This document shows, one piece after another, positions 53,301 to 64,000 of a stretch of 64,000 nt of DNA. A model generated the notes under the pieces. That model was not told where the DNA came from and ran no database searches. It saw nothing but the letters and a program-made list of their open reading frames with translations. Every line of letters starts with the position of its first letter. Positions within the stretch are counted from its first letter, which is position 1. The position numbers and the translations under genes were made by a program. Source of the stretch: Corella eumyota (Eukaryota; Chordata; Ascidiacea; Phlebobranchia; Corellidae); contig OY720100.1 in the NCBI GenBank assembly GCA_963082875.1, forward strand, positions 9,114,001-9,178,000, in the 5' to 3' direction.

Positions 53301-56300
53301 GACAACCATTTGAGTCGATTGTCCTACTCCTCCAGAGTTTATGGCTTTTACATCAATATCATAATTAGTGCCAGCTGTGAGATTATTAATAGTAGAGTTG
53401 GCGAATTCTGATATCTATTTAAAAAAAAAATATTCTTTAAGCAACATTTGCTTGCAGAATTTATTTTGTAAACCAAAATAAATTCTGTATTGTTAAGTAA
53501 CCAAAAAAGTTACAAATATTTTATTAAACAGACAATTAATAAAAAATGTTGTTTAACCTATGTCTGAATATCTTCACCAAATTCCTCTTTTTAAATATTA
53601 ATTAATTGAATTTTACAGTTTTTTTTTAATAAATTTAAAATTCTTACGGAGGTGATTGTTTCACTTATTTGCCTTTTTCTTCGACTAGTTACAATTTCGA
53701 TTGTTGTAACAACAGAATAATTGATAGCACCAGGCACTTCGTCCCAACTCATTATAATTGAATCATTCCTTACGGAGTCAGCTTGTAAGCCAGCCACCCC
53801 ACCAGGCACTAACAAGTAACTAATTTATTGGTCAAATAATAAAAAAAATAATAATAGTTTTAAAAAAATACAGCTACACAATAAAACAATATTTCTACTG
53901 ATTTTTAGCAAATCTCGAACTAACATGAGCCAAATTTAAACCTAAACTAATTTACCTGTATATTGGTTTAAATTAGATGAGTTTACAACAGTTCCATCAA
54001 AAAATGTAGTGGAAAGGAAAATAGTGTACTCGGTTCCAGCATTTAAATTTACCATTGCCAAAGGAGGGCCAGTGATGTTTGTTTTAATAACATTTTCATC
54101 TAGCAACAAAGACCACTGAAAATTAGGAAAAATAACAACTTTAGCATAAAGCTTTAACAAATGCTATAGCACCATAAAAACAATTAATGTAATATTTTTG
54201 TCATTAGAACAAATGATCATTTAAAAAATACATCATCAGTAATAAAACCTGGCTAAAATACAAACAAGATTATATAAACAATTATACCCAAAACTAATTT
54301 TAGAACATGCCAGCAAGAAATTTCAAGCAAACAAATACAATTATTAAAAACCTCAGAGTAGTTTATTTCAGTTCTTGTACTCCAGTTAACTTGCATAGAA
54401 GATGTTGTTATATCAGAGGTAGATAACACAGGAGGGGTAATATCTAAATAAGATCACACATAAACAGGTAATTTTAATAAACCCAAATAAAATAACAAAA
54501 TTTTAAAACAAAATGTGATCTTATAAACTTATACTAACAGAAATAAAAACATACCGAAACAAAAAGTACCATTTCCGCTAAAATGAATGCTACAAGTACA
54601 CAAAAAATTGTTTTTCAAATTTGTGCAGTTAGCATTTGCATCACAATTATGCGTGTTGTTTGCACATTCATCTATGTCTGTGCAGTTTACCCCATCGCCA
54701 GTGTATCCAGTATTACAAGCACAAGTAAAAGATCCATTTGTGTTTGTACAATTTGCATTATCATCACAATTGTCTGTCATTAAAGTACAATCGTCTATAT
54801 CTGTGCAGGTTACTCCATCGCCAGTGTATCCAGTATTACAAGCACAAGTAAAAGATCCATTTGTGTTGGTACAATTTGCATTATGGTCACAGATGTCTGT
54901 CATTAAAGTACATTCGTCTATATCTGTGCAGTTTACCTCATCGCCAGTGTATCCAGTATTACAAGCACAAGTAAAAGATCCATTTGTGTTTGTACAATTT
55001 GCATTATCATCACAATTGTCTGTCATTAAAGTACAATCGTCTATATCTGTGCAGGTTACTCCATCGCCAGTGTATCCAGTATTACAAGCACAAGTAAAAG
55101 ATCCATTTGTGTTAGTGCAAGTAGCATTATCATCACAATTGTCTGTCATTAAAGTACATTCGTTTAAATCTGTGCAGTTTACCCCATCGCCAGTGTATCC
55201 AGTATTACAAGCACAAGTAAAAGATCCATTTGTGTTTGTACAATTTGCATTATCATCACAATTGTCTGTCATTAAAGTACATTCGACTATATCTGTGCAG
55301 TTTACCCCATCGCCAGTGTATCCAGTATTACAAGCACAAGTAAAAGATCCATTTGTGTTCGTACAATTTGCATTAAAATCACAATCGTCTGTCATTAAAG
55401 TACATTCGTCTATATCTGTGCAGTTTACCCCATCGCCAGTGTATCCAGTATTACAAGAACAAGTAAAACATCCATTTGTGTTGGTACAATTTGCATTATC
55501 ATCACAATTGTCTGTCATTAAAGTACATTCGTCTATATCTGTGCAGGTTATTCCATCGCCAGTGTATCCAGTATTACAAGCACAAGTAAAAGATCCAATT
55601 GTGTTAGTGCAAGTAGCATTATCATCACAATTGTCTGTCATTAAAGTACATTCGTCTAAATCTGTGCAGTTTATTCCATTGCCGGTGTATCCAGTATTAC
55701 AAGCACAAGTAAAAGATCCATTTGTGTTTGTACAATTTGCATTATCATCACAATTGTCTGTCATTAAAGTACATTCGTCTATATCTGTGCAGTTCACCCC
55801 ATCGCCAGTGTAACCAGTATTACAAGCACAAGTAAAAGATCCATTTGTGTTTGTACAATTTGCATTATCATCACAATTGTCTGTCATTAAAGTACATTCG
55901 TCTATATCTGTGCAGTTCACCCCATCGCCAGTGTATCCAGTATTACAAGCACAAGTAAAAGATCCATTTGTGTTTGTACAATTTGCATTATCATCACAAT
56001 TGTCTGTCATTAAAGTACATTCGTCTATATCTGTGCAGTTCACCCCATCGCCAGTGTAACCAGTATTACAAGCACAAGTAAAAGATCCATTTGTGTTTGT
56101 ACAATTTGCATTATCGTCACAATTGTCTGTCATTAAAGTACATTCGTCTATATCTGTGCAGTTCACCCCATCGCCAGTGTAACCAGTATTACAAGCACAA
56201 GTAAAAGATCCATTTGTGTTTGTACAATTTGCATTATCATCACAATTGTCTGTCATTAAAGTACATTCGTCTATATCTGTGCAGTTCACCCCATCGCCAG

Positions 56301-59300
56301 TGTATCCAGTATTACAAGCACAAGTAAAAGATCCATTTGTGTTTGTACAATTTGCATTATCATCACAATTGTCTGTCATTAAAGTACATTCGACTATATC
56401 TGTGCAGTTTACCCCATCGCCAGTGTATCCAGTATTACAAGCACAAGTAAAAGATCCATTTGTGTTTGTACAATTTGCATTATCATCACAATTGTCTGTC
56501 ATTAAAGTACATTCGTCTATATCTGTGCAGTTTACCCCATCGCCAGTGTAACCAGTATTACAAGCACAAGTAAAAGATCCATTTGTGTTTGTACAATTTG
56601 CATTATCATCACAATTGTCTGTCATTAAAGTACATTCGTCTATATCTGTGCAGTTCACCCCATCGCCAGTGTAACCAGTATTACAAGCACAAGTAAAAGA
56701 TCCATTTGTGTTCGTACAATTTGCATTATCATCACAATTGTCTGTCATTAAAGTACATTCGTCTATATCTGTGCAGTTCACCCCATCGCCAGTGTATCCA
56801 GTATTACAAGCACAAGTAAAAGATCCATTTGTGTTGGTACAATTTGCATTATCATCACAATTGTCTGTCATTAAAGTACATTCGTCTATATCTGTGCAGG
56901 TTATTCCATCGCCAGTGTATCCAGTATTACAAGCACAAGTAAAAGATCCATTTGTGTTAGTGCAAGTAGCATTATCATCACAATTGTCTGTCATTAAAGT
57001 ACATTCGTCTAAATCTGTGCAGTTTATTCCATTGCCGGTGTATCCAGTATTACAAGCACAAGTAAAAGATCCATTTGTGTTTGTACAATTTGCATTATCA
57101 TCACAATTGTCTGTCATTAAAGTACATTCGTCTATATCTGTGCAGTTCACCCCATCGCCAGTGTAACCAGTATTACAAGCACAAGTAAAAGATCCATTTG
57201 TGTTTGTACAATTTGCATTATCATCACAATTGTCTGTCATTAAAGTACATTCGACTATATCTGTGCAGTTTACCCCATCGCCAGTGTATCCAGTATTACA
57301 AGCACAAGTAAAAGATCCATTTGTGTTAGTGCAAGTAGCATTATCATCACAATTGTCTGTCATTAAAGTACATTCGTCTATATCTGTGCAGTTCACCCCA
57401 TCGCCAGTGTAACCAGTATTACAAGCACAAGTAAAAGATCCATTTGTGTTTGTACAATTTGCATTATCATCACAACTGTCTGTCATTAAAGTACATTCGA
57501 CTATATCTGTGCAGTTTACCCCATCGCCAGTGTATCCAGTATTACAAGCACAAGTAAAAGATCCATTTGTGTTAGTGCAAGTAGCATTATCATCACAATT
57601 GTCTGTCATTAAAGTACATTCGTCTATATCTGTGCAGTTCACCCCATCGCCAGTGTAACCAGTATTACAAGCACAAGTAAAAGATCCATTTGTGTTTGTA
57701 CAATTTGCATTATCATCACAATTGTCTGTCATTAAAGTACATTTGTCTAAATCTGTGCAGTTTATTCCATTGCCGGTGTATCCAGTATTACAAGCACAAG
57801 TAAAAGATCCATTTGTGTTTGTACAATTTGCATTATCATCACAATTGTCTGTCATTAAAGTACATTCGTCTATATCTGTGCAGGTTATTCCATCGCCAGT
57901 GTAACCAGTATTACAAGCACAAGTAAAAGATCCATTTGTGTTAGTGCAAGTAGCATTATCATCACAATTGTCTGTCATTAAAGTACATTCAACTAAATCT
58001 GTGCAGTTTATTCCATTGCCGGTGTATCCAGTATTACAAGCACAAGTAAAAGATCCATTTGTGTTTGTACAATTTGCATTATCATCACAATTGTCTGTCA
58101 TTAAAGTACATTCGTCTATATCTGTGCAGTTCACCCCATCGCCAGTGTAACCAGTATTACAAGCACAAGTAAAAGATCCATTTGTGTTTGTACAATTTGC
58201 ATTATCATCACAATTGTCTGTCATTAAAGTACATTCGACTATATCTGTGCAGTTTACCCCATCGCCAGTGTATCCAGTATTACAAGCACAAGTAAAAGAT
58301 CCATTTGTGTTCGTACAATTTGCATTATCATCACAATTGTCTGTCATTAAAGTACATTCGTCTATATCTGTGCAGTTCACCCCATCGCCAGTGTATCCAG
58401 TATTACAAGCACAAGTAAAAGATCCATTTGTGTTTGTACAATTTGCATTATCATCACAATTGTCTGTCATTAAAGTACATTCGTCTATATCTGTGCAGGT
58501 TATTCCATCGCCAGTGTATCCAGTATTACAAGCACAAGTAAAAGATCCATTTGTGTTAGTGCAAGTAGCATTATCATCACAATTGTCTGTCATTAAAGTA
58601 CATTCGTCTAAATCTGTGCAGTTTATTCCATTGCCGGTGTATCCAGTATTACAAGCACAAGTAAAAGATCCATTTGTGTTTGTACAATTTGCATTATCAT
58701 CACAATTGTCTGTCATTAAAGTACATTCGTCTATATCTGTGCAGTTCACCCCATCGCCAGTGTAACCAGTATTACAAGCACAAGTAAAAGATCCATTTGT
58801 GTTTGTACAATTTGCATTATCATCACAATTGTCTGTCATTAAAGTACATTCGACTATATCTGTGCAGTTTACCCCATCGCCAGTGTATCCAGTATTACAA
58901 GCACAAGTAAAAGATCCATTTGTGTTAGTGCAAGTAGCATTATCATCACAATTGTCTGTCATTAAAGTACATTCGTCTATATCTGTGCAGTTCACCCCAT
59001 CGCCAGTGTAACCAGTATTACAAGCACAAGTAAAAGATCCATTTGTGTTTGTACAATTTGCATTATCATCACAATTGTCTGTCATTAAAGTACATTCGAC
59101 TATATCTGTGCAGTTTACCCCATCGCCAGTGTATCCAGTATTACAAGCACAAGTAAAAGATCCATTTGTGTTTGTACAATTTGCATTATCATCACAATTG
59201 TCTGTCATTAAAGTACATTCGTCTATATCTGTGCAGTTTACCCCATCGCCAGTGTAACCAGTATTACAAGCACAAGTAAAAGATCCATTTGTGTTAGTGC

Positions 59301-62300
59301 AAGTAGCATTATCATCACAATTGTCTGTCATTAAAGTACATTCGTCTATATCTGTGCAGTTCACCCCATCGCCAGTGTAACCAGTATTACAAGCACAAGT
59401 AAAAGATCCATTTGTGTTTGTACAATTTGCATTATCATCACAATTGTCTGTCATTAAAGTACATTCGACTATATCTGTGCAGTTTACCCCATCGCCAGTG
59501 TATCCAGTATTACAAGCACAAGTAAAAGATCCATTTGTGTTTGTACAATTTGCATTATCATCACAATTGTCTGTCATTAAAGTACATTCGTCTATATCTG
59601 TGCAGTTTACCCCATCGCCAGTGTAACCAGTATTACAAGCACAAGTAAAAGATCCATTTGTGTTTGTACAATTTGCATTATCATCACAATTGTCTGTCAT
59701 TAAAGTACATTCGTCTATATCTGTGCAGTTCACCCCATCGCCAGTGTAACCAGTATTACAAGCACAAGTAAAAGATCCATTTGTGTTCGTACAATTTGCA
59801 TTATCATCACAATTGTCTGTCATTAAAGTACATTCGTCTATATCTGTGCAGTTCACCCCATCGCCAGTGTATCCAGTATTACAAGCACAAGTAAAAGATC
59901 CATTTGTGTTGGTACAATTTGCATTATCATCACAATTGTCTGTCATTAAAGTACATTCGTCTATATCTGTGCAGGTTATTCCATCGCCAGTGTATCCAGT
60001 ATTACAAGCACAAGTAAAAGATCCATTTGTGTTAGTGCAAGTAGCATTATCATCACAATTGTCTGTCATTAAAGTACATTCGTCTAAATCTGTGCAGTTT
60101 ATTCCATTGCCGGTGTATCCAGTATTACAAGCACAAGTAAAAGATCCATTTGTGTTTGTACAATTTGCATTATCATCACAATTGTCTGTCATTAAAGTAC
60201 ATTCGTCTATATCTGTGCAGTTCACCCCATCGCCAGTGTAACCAGTATTACAAGCACAAGTAAAAGATCCATTTGTGTTTGTACAATTTGCATTATCATC
60301 ACAATTGTCTGTCATTAAAGTACATTCGACTATATCTGTGCAGTTTACCCCATCGCCAGTGTATCCAGTATTACAAGCACAAGTAAAAGATCCATTTGTG
60401 TTAGTGCAAGTAGCATTATCATCACAATTGTCTGTCATTAAAGTACATTCGTCTATATCTGTGCAGTTCACCCCATCGCCAGTGTAACCAGTATTACAAG
60501 CACAAGTAAAAGATCCATTTGTGTTTGTACAATTTGCATTATCATCACAATTGTCTGTCATTAAAGTACATTCGTCTATATCTGTGCAGTTCACCCCATC
60601 GCCAGTGTAACCAGTATTACAAGCACAAGTAAAAGATCCATTTGTGTTTGTACAATTTGCATTATCATCACAATTGTCTGTCATTAAAGTACATTCGACT
60701 ATATCTGTGCAGTTTACCCCATCGCCAGTGTATCCAGTATTACAAGCACAAGTAAAAGATCCATTTGTGTTAGTGCAAGTAGCATTATCATCACAATTGT
60801 CTGTCATTAAAGTACATTCGTCTATATCTGTGCAGTTCACCCCATCGCCAGTGTAACCAGTATTACAAGCACAAGTAAAAGATCCATTTGTGTTTGTACA
60901 ATTTGCATTATCATCACAATTGTCTGTCATTAAAGTACATTCGTCTAAATCTGTGCAGTTTATTCCATTGCCGGTGTATCCAGTATTACAAGCACAAGTA
61001 AAAGATCCATTTGTGTTTGTACAATTTGCATTATCATCACAATTGTCTGTCATTAAAGTACATTCGTCTATATCTGTGCAGGTTATTCCATCGCCAGTGT
61101 ATCCAGTATTACAAGCACAAGTAAAAGATCCATTTGTGTTAGTGCAAGTAGCATTATCATCACAATTGTCTGTCATTAAAGTACATTCGTCTAAATCTGT
61201 GCAGTTTATTCCATTGCCGGTGTATCCAGTATTACAAGCACAAGTAAAAGATCCATTTGTGTTTGTACAATTTGCATTATCATCACAATTGTCTGTCATT
61301 AAAGTACATTCGTCTATATCTGTGCAGTTCACCCCATCGCCAGTGTAACCAGTATTACAAGCACAAGTAAAAGATCCATTTGTGTTTGTACAATTTGCAT
61401 TATCATCACAATTGTCTGTCATTAAAGTACATTCGACTATATCTGTGCAGTTTACCCCATCGCCAGTGTATCCAGTATTACAAGCACAAGTAAAAGATCC
61501 ATTTGTGTTCGTACAATTTGCATTATCATCACAATTGTCTGTCATTAAAGTACATTCGTCTATATCTGTGCAGTTCACCCCATCGCCAGTGTATCCAGTA
61601 TTACAAGCACAAGTAAAAGATCCATTTGTGTTGGTACAATTTGCATTATCATCACAATTGTCTGTCATTAAAGTACATTCGTCTATATCTGTGCAGGTTA
61701 TTCCATCGCCAGTGTATCCAGTATTACAAGCACAAGTAAAAGATCCATTTGTGTTAGTGCAAGTAGCATTATCATCACAATTGTCTGTCATTAAAGTACA
61801 TTCGTCTAAATCTGTGCAGTTTATTCCATTGCCAGTGTATCCAGTATTACAAGCACAAGTAAAAGATCCATTTGTGTTTGTACAATTTGCATTATCATCA
61901 CAATTGTCTGTCATTAAAGTACATTCGTCTATATCTGTGCAGTTCACCCCATCGCCAGTGTAACCAGTATTACAAGCACAAGTAAAAGATCCATTTGTGT
62001 TTGTACAATTTGCATTATCATCACAATTGTCTGTCATTAAAGTACATTCGACTATATCTGTGCAGTTTACCCCATCGCCAGTGTATCCAGTATTACAAGC
62101 ACAAGTAAAAGATCCATTTGTGTTAGTGCAAGTAGCATTATCATCACAATTGTCTGTCATTAAAGTACATTCGTCTATATCTGTGCAGTTCACCCCATCG
62201 CCAGTGTAACCAGTATTACAAGCACAAGTAAAAGATCCATTTGTGTTTGTACAATTTGCATTATCATCACAATTGTCTGTCATTAAAGTACATTCGTCTA

Positions 62301-64000
62301 TATCTGTGCAGGTTATTCCATCGCCAGTGTATCCAGTATTACAAGCACAAGTAAAAGATCCATTTGTGTTAGTGCAAGTAGCATTATCATCACAATTGTC
62401 TGTCATTAAAGTACATTCGTCTAAATCTGTGCAGTTTATTCCATTGCCAGTGTATCCAGTATTACAAGCACAAGTAAAAGATCCATTTGTGTTTGTACAA
62501 TTTGCATTATCATCACAATTGTCTGTCATTAAAGTACATTCGTCTATATCTGTGCAGTTCACCCCATCGCCAGTGTAACCAGTATTACAAGCACAAGTAA
62601 AAGATCCATTTGTGTTTGTACAATTTGCATTATCATCACAATTGTCTGTCATTAAAGTACATTCGACTATATCTGTGCAGTTTACCCCATCGCCAGTGTA
62701 TCCAGTATTACAAGCACAAGTAAAAGATCCATTTGTGATAGTGCAAGTAGCATTATCATCACAATTGTCTGTCATTAAAGTACATTCGTCTATATCTGTG
62801 CAGTTCACCCCATCGCCAGTGTAACCAGTATTACAAGCACAAGTAAAAGATCCATTTGTGTTTGTACAATTTGCATTATCATCACAATTGTCTGTCATTA
62901 AAGTACATTCGTCTATATCTGTGCAGTTCACCCCATCGCCAGTGTAACCAGTATTACAAGCACAAGTAAAAGATCCATTTGTGTTTGTACAATTTGCATT
63001 ATCATCACAATTGTCTGTCATTAAAGTACATTCGACTATATCTGTGCAGTTTACCCCATCGCCAGTGTATCCAGTATTACAAGCACAAGTAAAAGATCCA
63101 TTTGTGTTAGTGCAAGTAGCATTATCATCACAATTGTCTGTCATTAAAGTACATTCGTCTATATCTGTGCAGTTCACCCCATCGCCAGTGTAACCAGTAT
63201 TACAAGCACAAGTAAAAGATCCATTTGTGTTTGTACAATTTGCATTATCATCACAATTGTCTGTCATTAAAGTACATTCGTCTAAATCTGTGCAGTTTAT
63301 TCCATTGCCGGTGTATCCAGTATTACAAGCACAAGTAAAAGATCCATTTGTGTTTGTACAATTTGCATTATCATCACAATTGTCTGTCATTAAAGTACAT
63401 TCGTCTATATCTGTGCAGGTTATTCCATCGCCAGTGTATCCAGTATTACAAGCACAAGTAAAAGATCCAATTGTGTTAGTGCAAGTAGCATTATCATCAC
63501 AATTGTCTGTCATTAAAGTACATTCGTCTAAATCTGTGCAGTTTATTCCATTGCCGGTGTATCCAGTATTACAAGCACAAGTAAAAGATCCATTTGTGTT
63601 TGTACAATTTGCATTATCATCACAATTGTCTGTCATTAAAGTACATTCGTCTATATCTGTGCAGTTCACCCCATCGCCAGTGTAACCAGTATTACAAGCA
63701 CAAGTAAAAGATCCATTTGTGTTTGTACAATTTGCATTATCATCACAATTGTCTGTCATTAAAGTACATTCGACTATATCTGTGCAGTTTACCCCATCGC
63801 CAGTGTATCCAGTATTACAAGCACAAGTAAAAGATCCATTTGTGTTCGTACAATTTGCATTATCATCACAATTGTCTGTCATTAAAGTACATTCGTCTAT
63901 ATCTGTGCAGTTCACCCCATCGCCAGTGTATCCAGTATTACAAGCACAAGTAAAAGATCCATTTGTGTTGGTACAATTTGCATTATCATCACAATTGTCT
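50336..64000 (-). CDS. Giant EGF-repeat / fibronectin-III single-pass membrane protein (5' end outside window)
   Basis: Exons read leftward: 54555-64000 (5'-incomplete), 54352-54443, 53956-54115, 53648-53808, 53294-53414, 52987-53127, 52657-52770, 51337-52422, 50620-50838 and 50336-50487. All phases match. Domain order: about 76 near-identical 41-aa calcium-binding EGF units in one exon; three FN3 domains, each split over two exons ([36 protein letters not shown]); eight diverged EGF domains (first is non-calcium type); a Cys-rich linker and a last EGF; then a transmembrane helix around [18 protein letters not shown] and a short basic tail [14 protein letters not shown]. The visible part exceeds 3900 residues, with no start codon or signal peptide in view. 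It is a type I surface protein, perhaps in adhesion or recognition. No known ortholog is recognised. An alternative 3' end by splicing at 50350 is possible. Confidence 0.9.
51030..51306 (+). mobile_element. tRNA-derived SINE, copy 4, in an intron of the giant EGF gene
   Basis: It begins AGCATGGTGTAGTGATAC (A-box-like) and continues through a B-box-like GTGCAATCCCCAC. The shared body follows: TTAAGTAAGGCGCTATAAAC, CTGCTGAGCC, CAATTATAATCTATATAAC, ACTCGAGACTGGGTC, ending CACATCAAGGATAAA. It is antisense to the host gene, in the intron between the eight-EGF exon and the last EGF exon. Confidence 0.8.
54600..64000 (-). repeat. 123-bp coding tandem array with higher-order structure (cbEGF units)
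   Basis: About 76 head-to-tail 123-bp units, each one EGF domain, run off the right edge with no intron. Units differ by a few recurrent variants: DIDEC, DIVEC or DLDEC at the front; NANC or NATC in the middle; GDGVNC, GNGINC or GDGITC at the end. The variants recur in fixed order, most clearly as a five-unit (615-bp) block. A synonymous marker (GTAACC against GTATCC on the plus strand) falls at exact multiples of 123 bp. Units near 54.6-55.6 kb are the most diverged. Confidence 0.95.

Noticed and set aside
54583-63685. Many plus-strand ORFs of 70-408 codons across the EGF array (beginning [13 protein letters not shown])
   Set aside because: They are antisense shadows of the 123-bp unit. They stop wherever the synonymous Gly-Tyr codon variant creates TAA on the plus strand, and the minus frame has the cysteine pattern.
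54600-64000. A CRISPR array or non-coding satellite
   Set aside because: The repeats have no spacers, and the minus strand stays open with conserved EGF cysteines throughout.

Overview
The window is eukaryotic and animal: AT-rich DNA, genes built from many short exons with GT-AG introns mostly of 50-900 bp, short intergenic gaps, tRNA-derived SINEs and small inverted-repeat transposons. The gene set (cilia/kinesin protein KIFAP3, glomulin, ODR4, LTV1, calcyphosin-2, a neuronal calcium sensor, an NRF-6-type acyltransferase, cbEGF/FN3 membrane proteins) combined with compact introns fits a tunicate (ascidian) best. Another compact, AT-rich marine invertebrate cannot be excluded from sequence alone. 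Exon models were built by hand from splice signals and protein similarity. For eleven genes the summed coding exons give a whole number of codons with an open frame.

Layout. 0.4-1.6 kb (+): 3' end of an organic solute transporter alpha (SLC51A-like) gene. 2.2-8.6 kb (+): KIFAP3, with a duplicated pair of phase-matched exons, an AT-AC (U12-type) intron and a 314-bp MITE in intron 1. 9.0-13.4 kb (-): glomulin. 13.7-16.7 kb (-): ODR4. 18.2-21.3 kb (-): LTV1, whose start codon is alone in its exon. 22.6-26.1 kb (+): an unrecognised secreted protein made of Gln-rich micro-exon modules, a block with about 35 cysteines in Lys/Cys repeats, and a Ser-Lys-His tail. 29.2-31.6 kb (+): a neuronal-calcium-sensor EF-hand protein. 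33.4-40.6 kb (+): a tandem family of tiny secreted six-cysteine peptides (four apparently intact, two degenerate). 41.1-45.4 kb (-): calcyphosin-2, head-to-head with an NRF-6-like membrane acyltransferase at 45.8-49.7 kb (+). 50.3-64.0 kb (-): the 3' part of a giant single-pass membrane protein.

The giant gene is the most striking object. One exon of at least 9.4 kb carries about 76 almost identical 41-residue (123-bp) calcium-binding EGF units arranged in higher-order blocks. It is followed by three FN3 domains, eight ordinary EGF domains, one last EGF and a transmembrane segment. The array runs off the right edge. The other candidates for undescribed biology are the Gln/Cys/Lys-His secreted protein and the cysteine-rich peptide cluster. 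These three loci encode secreted or surface products with fast-evolving repeat or tandem-duplicate structure, while the rest are conserved housekeeping, ciliary and signalling genes. No CRISPR, rRNA or genuine tRNA gene was seen.
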